This document shows, piece after piece, positions 1 to 5,161 of a stretch of DNA of 5,427 nt. The position numbers and the translations under genes are program-made. Where the stretch lies: the NCBI GenBank assembly GCA_947630465.1, contig CANRHT010000127.1, positions 1 to 5,427 on the forward strand, given 5' to 3'. Under the pieces are notes generated by a model that searched no databases, was not told the DNA's origin, and saw nothing but the letters and a program-made list of their open reading frames with translations. The first letter of the stretch is position 1. The number at the start of each line of letters is the position of its first letter. Origin of the DNA: an uncultured Pseudomonadaceae bacterium (GTDB lineage Bacteria; Pseudomonadota; Gammaproteobacteria; Pseudomonadales; Pseudomonadaceae).

Positions 1-252
1 GACCAAGCTATCCAGCAAATTGACGCCCAGCGCGCAGATTTGGGTGCGGTGCAGAATCGATTTGAGAACACCATCTCAAACTTGCAAAATATTGCAGAAA
101 ACGTCTCTGCAGCACGCGGAAGGATTCAAGATACTGACTTTGCGGCCGAAACAGCGACACTAAGCAAAAATCAGATCATGCAACAGGCGGGTACGGCGAT
201 CTTGGCACAGGCCAATCAGTTACCCCAGGCGGTACTTAGTTTGCTTCAGTGA
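1..252 (+). CDS. fliC: Flagellin, C-terminal end (5' part outside window)
   Basis: This is the last 83 codons of a flagellin gene, open from base 1 in frame 1 and stopping with TGA at 250-252. Flagellin is exported by the flagellar type III system and polymerises into the filament. The visible part is the conserved C-terminal D0/D1 helix: an [20 protein letters not shown] stretch, then [12 protein letters not shown], then [18 protein letters not shown], ending in VLSLLQ. These are hallmark flagellin C-terminal motifs needed for subunit packing, export and FliS chaperone binding. The ATG at base 40 is internal to the gene and not a real start. The N-terminal domain, variable surface domain and promoter lie upstream of the window, so it cannot be told whether this is the only flagellin. 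Its position before flaG-fliD is the usual Pseudomonas arrangement. Confidence 0.96.
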   Translation, partial: DQAIQQIDAQRADLGAVQNRFENTISNLQNIAENVSAARGRIQDTDFAAETATLSKNQIMQQAGTAILAQANQLPQAVLSLLQ

Positions 253-276
253 TGGGCGGCTAAGGGTTGCATTATA

Positions 277-292
277 TGGCGGGGAACGTGCT
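277..292 (+). promoter_or_regulatory. Sigma-54-like promoter upstream of flaG
   Basis: TGGC at 277-280 and TGCT at 289-292 place the essential GG (278-279) and GC (290-291) exactly 10 bases apart, as in the -24/-12 consensus TGGCACG-N4-TTGCW. Nine of the twelve defined positions match; the mismatches are at consensus A5, C6 and T12. Transcription would start near 303, about 35 bases before flaG. Sigma-54 with FleQ drives many middle flagellar operons in Pseudomonas, so the context fits. The GG arm is also part of the hairpin at 278-313, so the match may be partly coincidental. Confidence 0.45.
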
Positions 293-313
293 ATAACAGT
301 ACTTAACCCCGCC
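278..313 (+). terminator. Hairpin after fliC, possible weak terminator
   Basis: GGCGGGG at 278-284 is exactly complementary to CCCCGCC at 307-313. The stem can continue through AA/TT and, after small bulges, GTGCT (288-292) with AGTAC (298-302, one G-U pair) around a loop ATAAC. It lies 25 bases past the fliC stop, where a terminator or 3' stabiliser for the abundant flagellin mRNA is expected. The following bases, TTACATT, are not a clean T-run, so intrinsic termination is only probable. It overlaps the sigma-54-like site at 277-292. Confidence 0.5.
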
Positions 314-336
314 TTACATTGAACCCCGAGGTGAGT

Positions 337-729
337 ATGGACATCATTACTAATAAGACTGTAGCGGCACCGCAAGTCATGCGGCCTGAATTTCGACAAG
401 CCGAACCAGCGCCTGTAGGACGAACTGCTGCACCTGTAGATGCACCTGTAGATGCACCAGCGACGCAAATGCTGTCTAAGTCGGAAGAAGCGGCTCAGCA
501 GCCCGATAAACAAACGGTTGAAGATGCACTCACGAGTATTCAAGAGTCGACGCAGGCGATGCAGCGTAATTTGAATTTTTCAATTGATGATTCAACCGGC
601 CGTATGGTGGTAAAAGTGACAGATTCAAAGTCCGGTGATGTGATTCGTCAGATGCCGACTGAAGATGCGCTCAGATTGGCCGAAAGCTTAGATGAGATGC
701 GCAGTTTGTTATTTAAGGCGCAAGCCTAA
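337..729 (+). CDS. flaG: FlaG family flagellar protein
   Basis: A 130-residue protein. In Pseudomonas, Vibrio and Campylobacter, FlaG is linked to control of filament length or stability; its exact mechanism is not settled. The N-terminal half (about residues 1-55) is low-complexity, rich in Ala, Pro and Gln, and contains an APVD-APVD duplication. The C-terminal half is the conserved FlaG domain: RNLNFSIDDSTGRMVVKV, then SGDVIRQMP (R104-P107), then EDALRLAESL. No signal peptide or membrane segment is seen. The ATG at 337 is chosen because GAGG at 328-331 sits 5 bases upstream. An in-frame TTG at 319 would add six residues but would lie ahead of that ribosome-binding site. It is followed after 131 bases by fliD, with no convincing terminator between, so the two are probably co-transcribed. 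Confidence 0.92.
   Translation: MDIITNKTVAAPQVMRPEFRQAEPAPVGRTAAPVDAPVDAPATQMLSKSEEAAQQPDKQTVEDALTSIQESTQAMQRNLNFSIDDSTGRMVVKVTDSKSGDVIRQMPTEDALRLAESLDEMRSLLFKAQA
430..458 (+). repeat. 12-bp tandem repeat inside flaG
   Basis: GCACCTGTAGAT occurs twice back to back at 430-441 and 442-453, followed by a partial third copy GCACC at 454-458. It encodes APVD-APVD-AP in the disordered N-terminal part of FlaG. The unit is a multiple of three, so copy-number change keeps the frame. Confidence 0.9.
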
Positions 730-832
730 TTCGATCGTGCGCAACCGTTGTTAAAGCGGGTTTTATAGTTCAGTCAGAGCACGCAGATCAAATGATCAAG
801 TGTTGTTAGAATGGCTACACATGCAGACAAAA

Positions 833-848
833 CGCTAGAAAGCTAGCG
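833..848 (+). promoter_or_regulatory. Small hairpin abutting the fliD ribosome-binding site
   Basis: CGCTAG (833-838) and CTAGCG (843-848) form a perfect 6-bp inverted repeat around AAAG. The fliD Shine-Dalgarno AAGGTG follows at once (849-854), 6 bases before the ATG at 861. It could affect ribosome access or act as a DNA-binding palindrome; its function is unknown. The rest of the flaG-fliD gap (730-832) shows no strong promoter. Confidence 0.4.
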
Positions 849-860
849 AAGGTGGTTAAA

Positions 861-2261
861 ATGGCGGGAATTCCAGGTATAGGCTCCGGCTTAGACATTA
901 AAAATATTGTTAAGGCTATGGTTGACGCAGAAGTTGCTCCCAAGGCTTCGCAATTAGGCCGTCTTGAGAAAACCACTGAAGCCAAGTTTTCTGCGTTGGG
1001 GCAACTGCAGAGTGCGCTGGGTAATTTCCAGACCGCCATGAAAGACCTTAACAAAATGGCGTTGTTTGATAATCGCACAGCGACTTCCTCCAATAACGCT
1101 GCGCTAACGGCCACTACAGAAAAAACAGCGCTACCAGGTTCTTATCGTGTCGAAGTTGAGAGTTTAGCTACCAGTAGTAAAGTCACAACACAGGCGCTGG
1201 ATAAGGACTTTAAAGCAAGTGCTGACGGTAGTTTGACGATCAAGCTCGGCGCCGAGGACGAGGGGGCAGTGACTGTTGCTATTAAGCAAGACGCTACCTT
1301 AGTGGAAATGCGCGATGCACTTAACGAGCAGTTAAAAGATAAAGGCATCACGGCCAATATCGTGAATAACCCGAGTACCGGTAAATCACAATTGGTGCTG
1401 AGCAGTAATGAAACAGGTTCAGGTAAAGATATTATTGTTGAAGGCAGCGGTGGTGTAGCCGAGTTGAGCATTGATAGCTCAAACAAAGCAGAAAACGGCC
1501 TCGCCGGATCCCTTGCGGTTGCTGCTAACGCTAAGTTCTCTATTGATGGTTTACAGTTAGAAAGCGCCAGTAATACCATTGAAGACGCTATCCCTGATGT
1601 GACTTTTACCCTTAAGGGCACCACTGAAGCCAATAAGCCGCTGACAGTGACTGTGGGTCAGGATGATAAGGGTGTTAAAGAACAGCTGAAAAAATTTGTT
1701 GATTCTTATAACGATTTTATGAAACTCAGTAACAAGCTCACCTCGGTTACTAAAGTCGGTGATGATAAAGCGCCCGTGGTTGGTGGTTTAGTCGGTGACT
1801 CAACGGTGCGTAACTTAGTTAACACGATGCGCAGCGAATTGGGCAATGTGGCGGATAACAGCGGTGAGTTACGAGTATTGGCTGATTTGGGGATCACCAC
1901 CCAAAAAGACGGCACTTTAAAACTCGATGACGACAAACTAAAATCTGTCCTAGAAACAAATTTTGACGCTGTCGGTAAGTTCTTTGCTGGTGAAGATGGT
2001 TTGATGTCACGCATGGACAATCGTATTTCCGGTTATACCGGTAAAGATGGCATAATCGGTTCGCGACAAAAAAGTTTAGAAACAACGCTTAGCGGTATTG
2101 AAGATCAAACAGCAAAGCTTAAATTGCGATCTGTGCAAGTTGAGGCGCGCCTGTTTAAACAATTTAATGCGATGGATGCTTTGGTTGGGCAGTTGAACTC
2201 AACCAGTCAGCAGCTTCTGCAATCATTGGGCAACTTGCCTGGAATGACACAAAGGAACTAA
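861..2261 (+). CDS. fliD: Flagellar filament cap protein FliD (HAP2)
   Basis: A 466-residue protein, close to the roughly 470 usual in Pseudomonas. FliD forms the cap at the filament tip, where it helps exported flagellin fold and insert; in Pseudomonas it is also an adhesin for mucin. Domains in order: an N-terminal FliD segment starting IPGIGSGLDIKNIV (residues 4-17); a flagellin/hook IN-type repeat around residues 118-190 with TLVEMRDAL at 146-154; the FliD C-terminal region beginning AKFSIDGL (224-231) and continuing through SNTIEDAIPDVTFTLKGTT and FVDSYNDFM; and a final helical, coiled-coil-like tail ending near LNSTSQQLLQSLGNL. No Sec signal is expected because it leaves by the flagellar export system. 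The ATG at 861 is preferred over GTG at 852 because AAGGTG (849-854) is 6 bases upstream and the protein then begins MAGIPGIGSG. Three bases separate its stop from fliS copy 1. Confidence 0.96.
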   Translation: MAGIPGIGSGLDIKNIVKAMVDAEVAPKASQLGRLEKTTEAKFSALGQLQSALGNFQTAMKDLNKMALFDNRTATSSNNAALTATTEKTALPGSYRVEVESLATSSKVTTQALDKDFKASADGSLTIKLGAEDEGAVTVAIKQDATLVEMRDALNEQLKDKGITANIVNNPSTGKSQLVLSSNETGSGKDIIVEGSGGVAELSIDSSNKAENGLAGSLAVAANAKFSIDGLQLESASNTIEDAIPDVTFTLKGTTEANKPLTVTVGQDDKGVKEQLKKFVDSYNDFMKLSNKLTSVTKVGDDKAPVVGGLVGDSTVRNLVNTMRSELGNVADNSGELRVLADLGITTQKDGTLKLDDDKLKSVLETNFDAVGKFFAGEDGLMSRMDNRISGYTGKDGIIGSRQKSLETTLSGIEDQTAKLKLRSVQVEARLFKQFNAMDALVGQLNSTSQQLLQSLGNLPGMTQRN

Positions 2262-2264
2262 TAC

Positions 2265-2651
2265 ATGACTAACCCAGCAAAAACTTATGAATCAGTCGCT
2301 CAAGATCAGGATTTGACACCTTACCAGGCGGTCGAGCTATTGCTTGATGGTGCGTTAGAGTGCATTTCAACAGCTATTATTGCGCAGCAAGAAAATAATG
2401 TTGCTGAGCGCGGTGAAGCTGTAGGTACCACTATTACGATTATCGGCCTGTTACAAGACAGCCTTGATAAGAGCTTAGGTGGTGACTTGGCTGAAAACCT
2501 TGATGGCTTATATGATTATATGACCCGTCGTTTAGCTACAGTGTCTGTTGACAAAACACCACATACCTTAGAAGAAGTACAAGGTATTGTTGTGCAGTTG
2601 CGTGACGGCTGGGCACAGATTGATCCAAAAAACGAACCAAAAGAATTGTAA
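2265..2651 (+). CDS. fliS: FliS-like flagellin chaperone, first (diverged) copy
   Basis: A 128-residue, mostly helical protein of the FliS family. FliS binds the C-terminal helix of flagellin in the cytoplasm and prevents early polymerisation before export. Family features: a first helix PYQAVELLLDGALE, a middle GDLAENLDGLYDYMTRRL block (conserved GG at 72-73) and a final helix LEEVQGIVVQLRDGW. The usual N-terminal RQYQSV and DPHRLI motifs are replaced by YESVAQDQDLTPYQAV, so this copy is the more divergent of the two. It starts three bases after the fliD stop with AAAGGA at 2251-2256, 8 bases before ATG, so it is translationally close to fliD. It ends in tandem stops TAA TAG (2649-2654). It may serve a different client or act with the second copy; that is inference. 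Confidence 0.88.
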   Translation: MTNPAKTYESVAQDQDLTPYQAVELLLDGALECISTAIIAQQENNVAERGEAVGTTITIIGLLQDSLDKSLGGDLAENLDGLYDYMTRRLATVSVDKTPHTLEEVQGIVVQLRDGWAQIDPKNEPKEL

Positions 2652-2720
2652 TAGACCCTCAAGAAATAGCGGTCGTTGACGATACAACAAGTAGTAGAAA
2701 GGCTTACGGAGCACGATATT

Positions 2721-3101
2721 ATGAATTCAATGACCGCTATGCGACAGTACCAGTCAGTCAATAACCAAGCTCAAGCGCTTGCGGCTGATCCTCATCGTTT
2801 GATTCAAATGTTGATGGAAGGTGGTTTGACGCGTCTGGCTCAGGCCCGCGGTGCGATGGAGCGTGATCAAACTGCACTCAAAGGTGAGTTGTTAAGTAAA
2901 GCTATCGCCATTGTTGGTGGTTTGCGTCAAGGTTTAGACGTTAAACAAGGCGGTGAGTTAGCAGAGAATTTAGACCGTTTATATGAGTACATGACCACTC
3001 GTTTAATGGAAGCCAACATCAAAAATGACCCGGCTATTATTGAAGAAGTGTCTGATTTATTGCGTGAAGTAAAAACGGGTTGGGATGCTATTGCAGCATA
3101 A
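2721..3101 (+). CDS. fliS: Flagellin export chaperone FliS, second (canonical) copy
   Basis: A 126-residue FliS that keeps the classic motifs: MNSMTAMRQYQSVN at the N-terminus, ADPHRLIQMLMEGGLTRLAQA in the first long helix, then GGELAENLDRLYEYMTTRL (GG at 77-78) and a last helix ending VKTGWDAI. It should bind the FliC C-terminal helix and hold flagellin unpolymerised for export. The ATG at 2721 is chosen because GGAG (2708-2711) lies 9 bases upstream and the protein then begins like other FliS proteins. A TTG at 2676 would add 15 residues without family support. It resembles the preceding gene in the same helix blocks, so the pair arose by an old tandem duplication. The 69 bases between the copies hold no convincing promoter or terminator. 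Confidence 0.94.
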   Translation: MNSMTAMRQYQSVNNQAQALAADPHRLIQMLMEGGLTRLAQARGAMERDQTALKGELLSKAIAIVGGLRQGLDVKQGGELAENLDRLYEYMTTRLMEANIKNDPAIIEEVSDLLREVKTGWDAIAA

Positions 3102-3126
3102 GTTAAGTTGGCACGAGGCAAGTACC

Positions 3127-3426
3127 ATGAGTTCAAGCACTGTTGAGCAACTTAAAAATACCAGCACAGCTTTGCGTGATGCTCTAGCGCAACAAGATTG
3201 GCAAGCTGTGGGAGAGTTAGATTTGCAATGTCGCCAAGCGGTTGACAGCGCAATGGCCGATCCGCACCAGCAAACCGATGAGTTGCGTGATCGTATGCAA
3301 GAGTTATTAGACTTGTACCGCGAGATGGTTGAAGTGTGTCAAGCTGAGCAGCAGCGCATTGCAGGCGAGCTGCGACAAATTAATCTGTCAAAAAAAAGTG
3401 CAAAAGTCTACCAGCTGTTTGACTGA
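3127..3426 (+). CDS. FliT/FleP-like small flagellar chaperone
   Basis: A 99-residue, highly charged, all-helical protein. Its place after fliS and before fleQ is that of the P. aeruginosa gene called fleP and of fliT in other pseudomonads. FliT proteins chaperone the cap protein FliD for export; P. aeruginosa FleP has been linked to type IV pilus length. The sequence shows LKNTSTALRDALAQQDW and LDLQCRQAVDSAM in the first half, a long amphipathic helix DELRDRMQELLDLYREMVEV, and the C-terminal block INLSKKSAKVYQLFD, which resembles the ends of Pseudomonas homologues. The ATG at 3127 is chosen because GAGG (3115-3118) lies 8 bases upstream. The ATG at 3085 would overlap fliS by 17 bases and lacks a ribosome-binding site. 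It is the last gene before a strong terminator. Placement in the FliT family rests on context and the C-terminus; the sequence is too short for certainty. Confidence 0.8.
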   Translation: MSSSTVEQLKNTSTALRDALAQQDWQAVGELDLQCRQAVDSAMADPHQQTDELRDRMQELLDLYREMVEVCQAEQQRIAGELRQINLSKKSAKVYQLFD

Positions 3427-3440
3427 TGCCGCAGAATTTT

Positions 3441-3476
3441 AAAAACCCCAAGTATGCAAATGCTTGGGGTTTTTTT
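3441..3476 (+). terminator. Intrinsic terminator closing the flaG-fliD-fliS-fliS-fliT block
   Basis: A near-perfect 15-bp stem, positions 3441-3455 pairing with 3460-3474, has one T-G wobble (3453/3462) and closes on the GNRA-type tetraloop GCAA (3456-3459). The core is ACCCCAAG / CTTGGGGT followed by a run of T's through 3476. It begins 15 bases after the fliT/fleP stop. The A-run on the upstream arm makes it symmetrical, so it could also work on the other strand, although no convergent gene is seen. Confidence 0.93.
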
Positions 3477-3523
3477 ATGCCTCGACAATGGTATATAGCC
3501 TGAATGAATCTGCAATAAAATGC

Positions 3524-3537
3524 GCCATAAAATTGAC
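3524..3537 (+). promoter_or_regulatory. Putative FleQ-binding box
   Basis: GCCATAAAATTGAC matches the published Pseudomonas FleQ consensus GTCaNTAAAtTGAC at 11 of 13 defined positions (mismatches at positions 2 and 6). It overlaps the -35 element TTGACA at 3533-3538, so bound FleQ could block RNA polymerase. This suggests negative autoregulation of fleQ, as reported for P. putida. The consensus is AT-rich and half of the match is itself the -35 box, so chance cannot be excluded. Confidence 0.5.
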
Positions 3538-3561
3538 ATTGTGCGCTTTTTTGACTTTACT
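3533..3561 (+). promoter_or_regulatory. Predicted sigma-70 promoter of fleQ
   Basis: A consensus -35 TTGACA (3533-3538) and a -10 TTTACT (3556-3561, 4 of 6 matches) are separated by the ideal 17 bases. The start point would be near 3568, giving a leader of about 54 bases before the fleQ ATG. A vegetative promoter is expected for the top-level flagellar regulator. A second TTGAC at 3551-3555 followed by TGTCAT at 3575-3580 is a weaker alternative. The remaining bases of the 3427-3621 gap show nothing else clear. Confidence 0.6.
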
Positions 3562-3621
3562 AGTGGCAGTTAGCTGTCATGCCTGATTAGCGTCCTTCAT
3601 TTTAGAGTTTAAGACATCCTT

Positions 3622-5082
3622 ATGTGGCGAGAAACGAAAATTCTACTGATCCATGATCAGCCTGAGCAGCGTAAAGAGTTTGCCAGTATTTTAACTTTTT
3701 TAGATGAGTCTTTTTTAGAAGCCTCCAGCGCTGACTGGCGCGATGCTGTGTCTGAGTTGAACTCGAGTCGTGGTGTGCTGTGTGTCTTGCTCGGTGGTAT
3801 CACGCAACCTGCACGCGTGAGTGCTTTAATCAAAGAGTTGCTTGAATGGGATGAGTTTCTCCCCGTTATTTTGCTGGATGAAGACGCACCGATTGAACTG
3901 CCAGCCAGTACGTTAAAGTCAGTACTGACGCGCTTAGACATGCCGCCCAGTTACACGCAGTTGCTGGGCGTTTTACATCGTGCGCAAGTGTGTCGTGAAA
4001 TTTATGATCAGGCCGCGGATCGTTCTGTGCAGCGAGAGCCGGGTGCTTTTAGCAGCTTAGTGGGTGCCAGCCGCTGTATGCAGGGTTTGCGGCAAATGAT
4101 GCAGCAGGTGGCGTGTACTGAAGCCAGCGTGTTGATTCTAGGTGAGTCTGGTACAGGTAAAGAAGTTGTTGCACGTAACTTGCATTTAAACTCCAAGCGC
4201 TGTGATGGGCCTTTTGTGCCGATTAACTGCGGGGCTATTCCCGCTGAGTTGCTTGAGAGTGAGCTGTTTGGGCATGAGAAGGGTGCCTTTACCGGTGCGA
4301 TCAGTGCCCGAGCGGGGCGTTTTGAGTTGGCCAAGGGTGGTACTTTGTTTCTTGATGAAGTGGGCGATATGCCGCTGACGATGCAGGTGAAATTACTGCG
4401 GGTATTGCAAGAGCGTATTTTTGAACGCATTGGTGGCAACAGTTCATTAACGGCGGATGTGCGCATTATTGCGGCAACCCATAAAGATTTAGACGAGATG
4501 ATCGTCACCGGCGATTTTCGTGAAGATTTATTTTATCGTCTGAATGTATTCCCCATTGAGATGCCGCCACTGCGTGAGCGTACGGGAGATATTCCGCTGC
4601 TGATCAATGAGTTGGTCGCGCGTATGGAGAATGAAAAGCGTGGCTCAGTACGTTTTAATGAGTCGGCAATCGCTTCTCTGTCTCAGCATGACTGGCCGGG
4701 TAATGTGCGCGAGCTGGCGAATCTGGTTGAGCGTATGGCCATTATGTATCCGCATGGTGTTGTGGGTGTCAGTGAGCTCCCCAAAAAGTTTCGTTATATT
4801 GATGAGGACGACGGCATTCAGGAGATGCGTGAAGAGCTCAGTGAGCGCGCTGCATTGTTTGCGATAACTGAAGATATGCCAGCCGCAGTGAGCACTAATC
4901 ATTTGCCGTCGGAAGGTTTGGATTTGCGTGAATACTTAGCTGAATTGGAGCAGGATTTAATTCAGCAGGCGCTAGACGCCGAAGATGGTGTGGTGGCACG
5001 CGCGGCAGAACGCTTAAATATCAGGCGTACCACTTTGGTTGAGAAAATGCGCAAATACGGTATGAATCGCAAAGACGACTGA
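3622..5082 (+). CDS. fleQ: Sigma-54-dependent flagellar master regulator FleQ
   Basis: A 486-residue bacterial enhancer-binding protein that activates sigma-54 flagellar promoters and, in Pseudomonas, switches biofilm genes in response to c-di-GMP and the ATPase FleN. Domains: an N-terminal receiver-like FleQ domain (about 1-120) starting [12 protein letters not shown], with no Asp at the usual phosphorylation site (CVLLGG, 54-59); an AAA+ domain with Walker A GESGTGKE (174-181), the sigma-54-contacting GAFTGA (221-226), Walker B LFLDE (D245, E246), REDLFYRLN (300-308) and WPGNVREL (358-365); and a Fis-type helix-turn-helix near 456-481 ([20 protein letters not shown]). Residue numbering runs level with P. 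aeruginosa FleQ. R185-N186 and E330/R334 of the c-di-GMP site are kept, but the LFRS motif reads AFSS (142-145), so Arg144 is Ser. The ribosome-binding site is weak (AAGA, 3611-3614), but the MWRET start is family-typical. It lies alone between its own promoter and queF; fleS does not follow. Confidence 0.97.
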   Translation: MWRETKILLIHDQPEQRKEFASILTFLDESFLEASSADWRDAVSELNSSRGVLCVLLGGITQPARVSALIKELLEWDEFLPVILLDEDAPIELPASTLKSVLTRLDMPPSYTQLLGVLHRAQVCREIYDQAADRSVQREPGAFSSLVGASRCMQGLRQMMQQVACTEASVLILGESGTGKEVVARNLHLNSKRCDGPFVPINCGAIPAELLESELFGHEKGAFTGAISARAGRFELAKGGTLFLDEVGDMPLTMQVKLLRVLQERIFERIGGNSSLTADVRIIAATHKDLDEMIVTGDFREDLFYRLNVFPIEMPPLRERTGDIPLLINELVARMENEKRGSVRFNESAIASLSQHDWPGNVRELANLVERMAIMYPHGVVGVSELPKKFRYIDEDDGIQEMREELSERAALFAITEDMPAAVSTNHLPSEGLDLREYLAELEQDLIQQALDAEDGVVARAAERLNIRRTTLVEKMRKYGMNRKDD

Positions 5083-5129
5083 GTTCGTACAGTGTTCAAT
5101 ACTGGCGCAATTTAGCAATAGCTTTACAA

Positions 5130-5158
5130 TGCAGCTCCACTTTATTTATGGAGTTGCA
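5130..5158 (+). promoter_or_regulatory. Stem-loop covering the queF ribosome-binding site
   Basis: TGCAGCTCCA (5130-5139) pairs over 10 bp with TGGAGTTGCA (5149-5158), with one G-U pair, around the AT-rich loop CTTTATTTA. The queF Shine-Dalgarno GGAG (5150-5153, 8 bases before the ATG at 5162) is entirely within the 3' arm, so the folded RNA would hide it. No T-run follows, so it is not a standard fleQ terminator. It does not resemble the preQ1 riboswitch classes I can recall. Confidence 0.55.
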
Positions 5159-5161
5159 GTT

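Noticed and set aside
743..768. AACCG and CGGGTT with a following T-rich stretch after flaG as a terminator
   Set aside because: The stem is about 5 bp with a bulge and the T-run is only four bases, too weak to call; flaG and fliD are more likely co-transcribed.
799..824. TCAAGTGT followed by GCTACACA before fliD as a sigma-28 (FliA) promoter
   Set aside because: The -10 half matches GCCGATAA at only 3 of 8 positions and the spacing is one base short.
813..826. TGGCTACACATGCA before fliD as a sigma-54 promoter
   Set aside because: Only 8 bases separate GG and GC instead of 10, so the spacing is wrong.
1142..1633. Long open frame on the - strand across fliD, and similar - strand frames across fleQ (4008-4508)
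   Set aside because: Both lie opposite well-conserved genes, have no recognisable motifs and are explained as codon-bias shadows.
3109..3124. TGGCACG, a perfect sigma-54 -24 element, ahead of the fliT/fleP-like gene
   Set aside because: The -12 position reads GT instead of the required GC, the element overlaps the ribosome-binding site, and a start point would fall inside the coding region.
4607..4867. 86-codon + strand open frame inside fleQ
   Set aside because: It is another reading frame across the conserved FleQ AAA+ domain, with no ribosome-binding site or recognisable motif.
5083..5161. preQ1 riboswitch aptamer upstream of queF
   Set aside because: The leader has no CTACAC-type loop and no A-rich tail arranged as in the preQ1-I class; only a plain stem-loop over the ribosome-binding site is seen.
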